This document shows, in pieces, positions 6,297 to 9,512 of a stretch of 9,512 nucleotides of DNA. Made by a program: the position numbers and the translations under genes. Positions within the stretch are counted from its first letter, which is position 1. Each line of letters starts with the position of its first letter. The stretch is from the NCBI GenBank assembly GCA_964343305.1, contig CAYFJO010000418.1:1-9512 (forward strand), written 5' to 3'. This stretch comes from CAYFJO01 sp964343305. GTDB taxonomy: Bacteria; Planctomycetota; Planctomycetia; Pirellulales; Pirellulaceae. A model generated the notes under the pieces. The model did no database searches, was not told where the DNA came from, and saw only the letters and a list, made by a program, of their open reading frames with translations.

Positions 6297-9109
6297 GCCG
6301 CTTTTCGAAACAACCGCGCTACGATAAGGACATTGTAAAGCAAGCCGCCAATGGTAGATGGATTGAGATTCTCGAATCAGTTTGCGGCATGGATTCTTCT
6401 ATCTTGGACGGCAGACACCATCCTTGTCCGCGGTGTGGTGGGAAAGACCGGTTTCGAGCCCTAGATATAAACTCCGGCGCATTGATTTGCAATCAATGCT
6501 TCAATCAGAAAAACGGCGACGGTTTTGCCGCCATCATGTGGCTTCGAGATTGCGACTTCAGCACGGCTGTGAAGCTAGCCGGCGAATATCTGCACGTCGG
6601 TAACGGCAAACCCAGCCAAGCGAGCGACCCTTCGCGACCTCCGCCAGCGAAACCCAAGCAACCTGTCGTCGATTACGAGCTTTACGATCGCGCATACAAT
6701 CTGCTGATCGATAAATTGGAATTGTCGCCAAAACATCACGATGATTTGAGGCGACGTGGACTTAGCGGGGACGATATTCAGGCTGGCCGATATCGCACGT
6801 TGCCGTCAGACACAATGCAGATTGCGCAAGACATTTATGGGGAGCTTCGACATCGCACGTACAAAGTCCCTGGGCTGCAGGCGATGAAGATCCGATCGCA
6901 GCCGGGATTATTGGTGCCCGTTCGCTCCGCGCAAGGTAAAATCATCGCCATCAAATATCGCATGGACGGCGACTGTGGCGATGGAAAGTATCGATACCTC
7001 ACAACCAAGACACGACAATTTCCGAATGGTCCGTCACCTGGGGCGCCAGCACACGTTCCCGCGAAACTAAACGGATCCTGTCAAATCCTACGATGCACCG
7101 AAGGCGAATTAAAGGCAGACGTTGCATCAGCGTTGTCAACCGTTCCGACGATTTCCTTTCCTGGCGCGAACCAATGGAAGGTTGTCGTGCCCGTCATCGA
7201 GGCGCTTCAGGCAACAACAATTCGCTTGGCGTTTGATGCTGATTGGCCAACCAACGAATCCGTCGCGAAAGAACTAGTCGCCTGTTACCGTGAGTTGTGC
7301 GAGCGTGGCTTCAAGGTCGAAGTTGAAACGTGGCCGATTGCTCATGGCAAAGGTATCGACGACGTGCTTGCGGCGGGCCACAAACCAACTGTCCTGGCTG
7401 GCGACCAAGCGAAGGCCAAGATCGATGAAATCGAGCAGTCGATTCCAAAGCAGTCAGCAAAATCAAATTGCAACGCATCATCGAACTTAAGTCCAAATGG
7501 CAAACCCAATAAGCCTCGATTGGTCGTCGATGCATGGCTAGCCGATTCTGGTATTGAAGTTCGCCAATCAGCCCAACCAAGTGAAGGCAGCATAACGTGG
7601 CATGTTCTGAACGCCTGTCAGGAAGGGCATGGTCATGATGGCGAGTCATGTTTCACTCAGGAATGCAATGGGCGAATGTCGTTCAGGTGTGAACATCAAG
7701 ATTGCCGCACGACCGGCTGGCACCAAATCAAAAGGAAGTTAGGCCCACCGAAACCACATCACTACGTCCCACCTTTGAATTCGAATGGATCGGTCAATAA
7801 AGACAAGTCGACAACAATAAATGAACCCATCCCGGCTAAACCACAAACATTAGAACCCAACACGATTGTCCGCGCTGGCGATCGGGGAAACATTGGCACA
7901 GTTCTTTGCGATAAGGGTGAAACGTGTCTTGTCCACTTTATTTCGCCAGAAGGCGTCGAAGCTGAAAAGGAAATATCAAAGTCGTTGCTTAAGCGCCAAG
8001 ACGGCACTCAGTTAGACGAAGACGCTGCGGAACCGATCCACATTGAATTAATCCCATCGTGCAATTTTGCAGCCAAGGATTACCATCAGTGCTATCTTGT
8101 GCGCAACATTCTGGTATCTGAACAACCAGCGATTGTTGGTGGTCGATCTAAGACGATGAAGACGTCCCTGATGATTGACTTGGCTTTGAGCCTAGGAACG
8201 GGGACGCCTTTTCTTGGTGAGTTTCACGCAGATCAATGTTCGGTTGCGATTCTATCGGGAGAATCGGGCGAGTTCACTGTCCAAGAGACAGCACGCCGAG
8301 TTTCTAAGTCCAAAGGTATCGAACTCTCCGAGGCGGATGTTCATTGGGGATTTACTTTGCCCCAACTTGGTCGCGAGGGAGACCTGCGAGTGCTAGGTGA
8401 TTCGATCCTCGCCCATTCCATTGATGTGATAATGATCGATCCCGCCTACCTTTGCCTATTGGCGGGAAACGTCAAAGGATTGCAATCCTCGAACGTATTT
8501 GACATGGGACCACTTTTACTGAAGCTATCCGAACTGGGACAACAGACGAATTGTTCAGTTCTACTTTGCCACCATTGTCGAAAAAACTCTCCGGCAGAAA
8601 GGTTTGACCCACCTGACTTGGAAGAACTCAGCATGGCTGGATTCGCGGAATGGGCTCGGCAATGGCTATTGTTGGGTCGCCGCGAGCCATACGAACAGGG
8701 AAGTGGTGATCATCACCTGTGGTTGAACGTTGGCGGGTCGGCGGGGCACTCTGGCTGCTACGGTGTCAACGTCAACGAAGGACAGTTACAGGACGATTTT
8801 ACGGGACGGATCTGGGACACGAGCGTAACGTCAGTAACTGATGCCAGAAAGGAATCAATGCGAAAGAAGGAACGGGAAAATGCCAAACGGCAGGAGGAGA
8901 GGGAAGAGGAATACAAAACTCGAATCTTGGACATATTGAAAGAGTTACCCAATGGCGAAACGAAGTCGGCTATCCGAGATGCCGCTGGCCTGAACAACCA
9001 GAACTTTTCGAAGGGTATTCAGTTTTTGTTGGGCGAAGGCCGCGTTGAAATGGTGAAAATCGCGAAAAATGGGAAGGAATATGACGCCTATAAATGGACG
9101 GGGAAATGA
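6293..9109 (+). CDS. Primase-helicase with Zn ribbon, Toprim and RepA-like ATPase
   Basis: This 938-residue replication protein has a domain chain. A primase zinc ribbon has C45, C48, C66 and C69. A Pro/Lys linker (103-125) follows. The Toprim-like catalytic domain has T-E-G-E-L-K-A-D (Glu270, Glu272) and F-D-A-D-W (Asp315, Asp317), then G-K-G-I-D-D, as in DUF3854-type primases. A second Cys/His cluster spans 442-471 (C442, H446, H448, C453, C458, C466, H468, C471). A small beta-rich segment at 521-568 may be KOW/SH3-like. A RecA-fold helicase has Walker A G-G-R-S-K-T-M-K-T-S (616-625), Walker B I-M-I-D (713-716) and the C-H-H-C-R-K motif (759-764). An Arg/Glu-rich coiled coil (852-875) and a winged helix (876-938) end it. 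It should prime and unwind DNA for replication of the element. The ATG at 6293 is preferred because it overlaps the previous stop; an earlier one at 6272 lies within that gene. Confidence 0.92.
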   Translation: MSRFSKQPRYDKDIVKQAANGRWIEILESVCGMDSSILDGRHHPCPRCGGKDRFRALDINSGALICNQCFNQKNGDGFAAIMWLRDCDFSTAVKLAGEYLHVGNGKPSQASDPSRPPPAKPKQPVVDYELYDRAYNLLIDKLELSPKHHDDLRRRGLSGDDIQAGRYRTLPSDTMQIAQDIYGELRHRTYKVPGLQAMKIRSQPGLLVPVRSAQGKIIAIKYRMDGDCGDGKYRYLTTKTRQFPNGPSPGAPAHVPAKLNGSCQILRCTEGELKADVASALSTVPTISFPGANQWKVVVPVIEALQATTIRLAFDADWPTNESVAKELVACYRELCERGFKVEVETWPIAHGKGIDDVLAAGHKPTVLAGDQAKAKIDEIEQSIPKQSAKSNCNASSNLSPNGKPNKPRLVVDAWLADSGIEVRQSAQPSEGSITWHVLNACQEGHGHDGESCFTQECNGRMSFRCEHQDCRTTGWHQIKRKLGPPKPHHYVPPLNSNGSVNKDKSTTINEPIPAKPQTLEPNTIVRAGDRGNIGTVLCDKGETCLVHFISPEGVEAEKEISKSLLKRQDGTQLDEDAAEPIHIELIPSCNFAAKDYHQCYLVRNILVSEQPAIVGGRSKTMKTSLMIDLALSLGTGTPFLGEFHADQCSVAILSGESGEFTVQETARRVSKSKGIELSEADVHWGFTLPQLGREGDLRVLGDSILAHSIDVIMIDPAYLCLLAGNVKGLQSSNVFDMGPLLLKLSELGQQTNCSVLLCHHCRKNSPAERFDPPDLEELSMAGFAEWARQWLLLGRREPYEQGSGDHHLWLNVGGSAGHSGCYGVNVNEGQLQDDFTGRIWDTSVTSVTDARKESMRKKERENAKRQEEREEEYKTRILDILKELPNGETKSAIRDAAGLNNQNFSKGIQFLLGEGRVEMVKIAKNGKEYDAYKWTGK

Positions 9110-9111
9110 GC

Positions 9112-9157
9112 ATCCGGACAAGCTGGACAGCCCGGACAGTCCGGATCGCTGTCCGGG
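9112..9157 (+). repeat. GGACA repeats and interlocking inverted repeats behind the helicase
   Basis: GGACA recurs exactly every 9 bases at 9116, 9125 and 9134, with a degenerate fourth unit (GGATC) at 9143. Two inverted repeats interlock: ATCCGGAC (9112-9119) with GTCCGGAT (9139-9146), and CCCGGACAG (9131-9139) with CTGTCCGGG (9149-9157). Only one of these hairpins can form at a time. CTGTCCGGGTC recurs at 9249-9259, exactly 100 bases after its first copy. Iteron-like spacing next to a primase-helicase suggests a replication origin; a regulatory RNA switch is the alternative. Confidence 0.7.
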
Positions 9158-9212
9158 TCGATTCAGTCGGACAGGACAAGGACTTATAGGTAGTCCTTGT
9201 CCGACTGATCGA
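9158..9212 (+). repeat. Long hairpin with a 5-base duplicated bulge
   Basis: The arm 9164-9184 pairs with 9192-9207 over 16 base pairs around a 7-base loop (9185-9191). The left arm carries an extra GGACA, the same unit as in the neighbouring iterons, which bulges out. Beyond a single unpaired T (9163), TCGAT (9158-9162) pairs with ATCGA (9208-9212), giving about 21 pairs in all. No T tract follows, so it is not an ordinary terminator. It may be a single-strand initiation site, a dimer-resolution site or a structured RNA. Confidence 0.75.
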
Positions 9213-9222
9213 ATGTGTGTGT

Positions 9223-9240
9223 CTGACCAGTGTCGGTCAG
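9223..9240 (+). repeat. Small hairpin in the repeat block
   Basis: CTGACC (9223-9228) and GGTCAG (9235-9240) form a perfect 6-base stem with a 6-base loop. On its own it would be unremarkable; here it is the third hairpin in a row behind the helicase gene. Confidence 0.5.
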
Positions 9241-9280
9241 CGCACAATCTGTCCGGGTCAAACAACCGGCATTCACACAT

Positions 9281-9309
9281 GTCACGCCCGCAGCGTTCGC
9301 GAGCGTGAC
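9281..9309 (+). repeat. Hairpin before the last gene
   Basis: GTCACGC (9281-9287) pairs perfectly with GCGTGAC (9303-9309) across 15 bases. It ends 30 bases before the ATG at 9340 and may be an operator, a terminator lacking its T tract, or part of the origin region. Confidence 0.5.
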
Positions 9310-9339
9310 CAACTTTCACCCATCGAAAGGGAAAAAACG

Positions 9340-9512
9340 ATGTCAACAATCGAATTTCACGATGGCCCGCAAGGGAGACTACCGCTCTATCGTGGAAGGC
9401 TAACTCGTCTAACCGAGACGTACTACGATAATGAAGATGGCACAGAAAGCCCCAACGCATTCATTGAGGTGAAATGTACCTTCTGTGGTCAAACAAATAA
9501 GCATGGGTGGAG
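9340..9512 (+). CDS. Start of an unknown protein with a CxxC motif (runs off the window)
   Basis: Fifty-seven codons are visible from the ATG at 9340, preceded by AAAGGG (9326-9331) at 8 bases, a fair ribosome site. The product begins with a polar region with many acidic and hydroxyl residues, then reads I-E-V-K-C-T-F-C-G-Q-T-N-K-H-G-W. The C-x-x-C followed by N-K-H-G-W resembles small zinc-binding motifs found in proteins of actinobacterial and other integrative elements, but too little is visible to name a family. It lies on the same strand as the helicase gene, beyond the repeat block, and so probably belongs to the same element. The frame is open to the window end, so the true length is unknown. 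Confidence 0.6.
   Translation, partial: MSTIEFHDGPQGRLPLYRGRLTRLTETYYDNEDGTESPNAFIEVKCTFCGQTNKHGW

Noticed and set aside
9069..9308. Open frame of 79 codons through the repeat block
   Set aside because: Its repeated Pro-Asp-Ser units come from the 9-base DNA period, and it begins inside the helicase gene in another frame. A shifted helicase end cannot be excluded but is not needed.
8945..9460. Open frame of 171 codons on the minus strand
   Set aside because: It is antisense to the end of the helicase gene, the repeat block and the start of the next gene; no family resemblance.
1..9512. CRISPR array
   Set aside because: No regularly spaced repeats of 23-40 bases with unique spacers; the GGACA units are far too short and close.

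Overview
The window looks like an accessory region of a planctomycete chromosome (Pirellulaceae-like). This is inferred from the secreted SASA-type esterase, the HEAT-repeat protein, and above all an AlpA-like DNA-binding protein ending in a W-L-E-A-G-C-P-x-C-R-K signature, coupled to a large primase-helicase. No rRNA or other taxonomic marker is present, so the assignment rests on gene style alone.

Positions 1-4900 are decayed and mosaic. From left to right they hold: a probable remnant of an IS66-type transposase; a 3' half of a tRNA-Arg(CCG) gene with a hairpin behind it, which is what is left at one end of an element integrated into a tRNA; about 400 bases with no gene; a HEAT-repeat gene on the minus strand that probably lacks its beginning; a secreted SGNH/SASA esterase on the plus strand with two compensating frameshifts; a short orphan LexA-type winged-helix gene; and a secreted trypsin-like serine protease with an intact His-Asp-Ser triad. 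About 650 bases without a recognisable gene follow, ending in an intrinsic terminator that has no convincing gene in front of it.

Positions 4926-9512 form a cleaner, co-oriented module. A 246-residue protein with a C-terminal excisionase-like helix-turn-helix comes first and is closed by a GCGA-loop terminator. Then come an AlpA/Xis-like helix-turn-helix protein and a 938-residue primase-helicase, joined by an ATGA overlap and so almost certainly co-transcribed. Directly behind the helicase lies about 200 bases of dense inverted and direct repeats built on GGACA and its complement TGTCC, then the start of another gene with a CxxC motif that runs off the window. This reads as the regulation and replication core of an integrative or phage-satellite-like element, with the repeat block as the best candidate for its replication origin or a structured regulatory site. 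No integrase is in the window. The orientation of the tRNA fragment suggests that its own element lay to its left, so the module on the right may belong to a second, tandem element.
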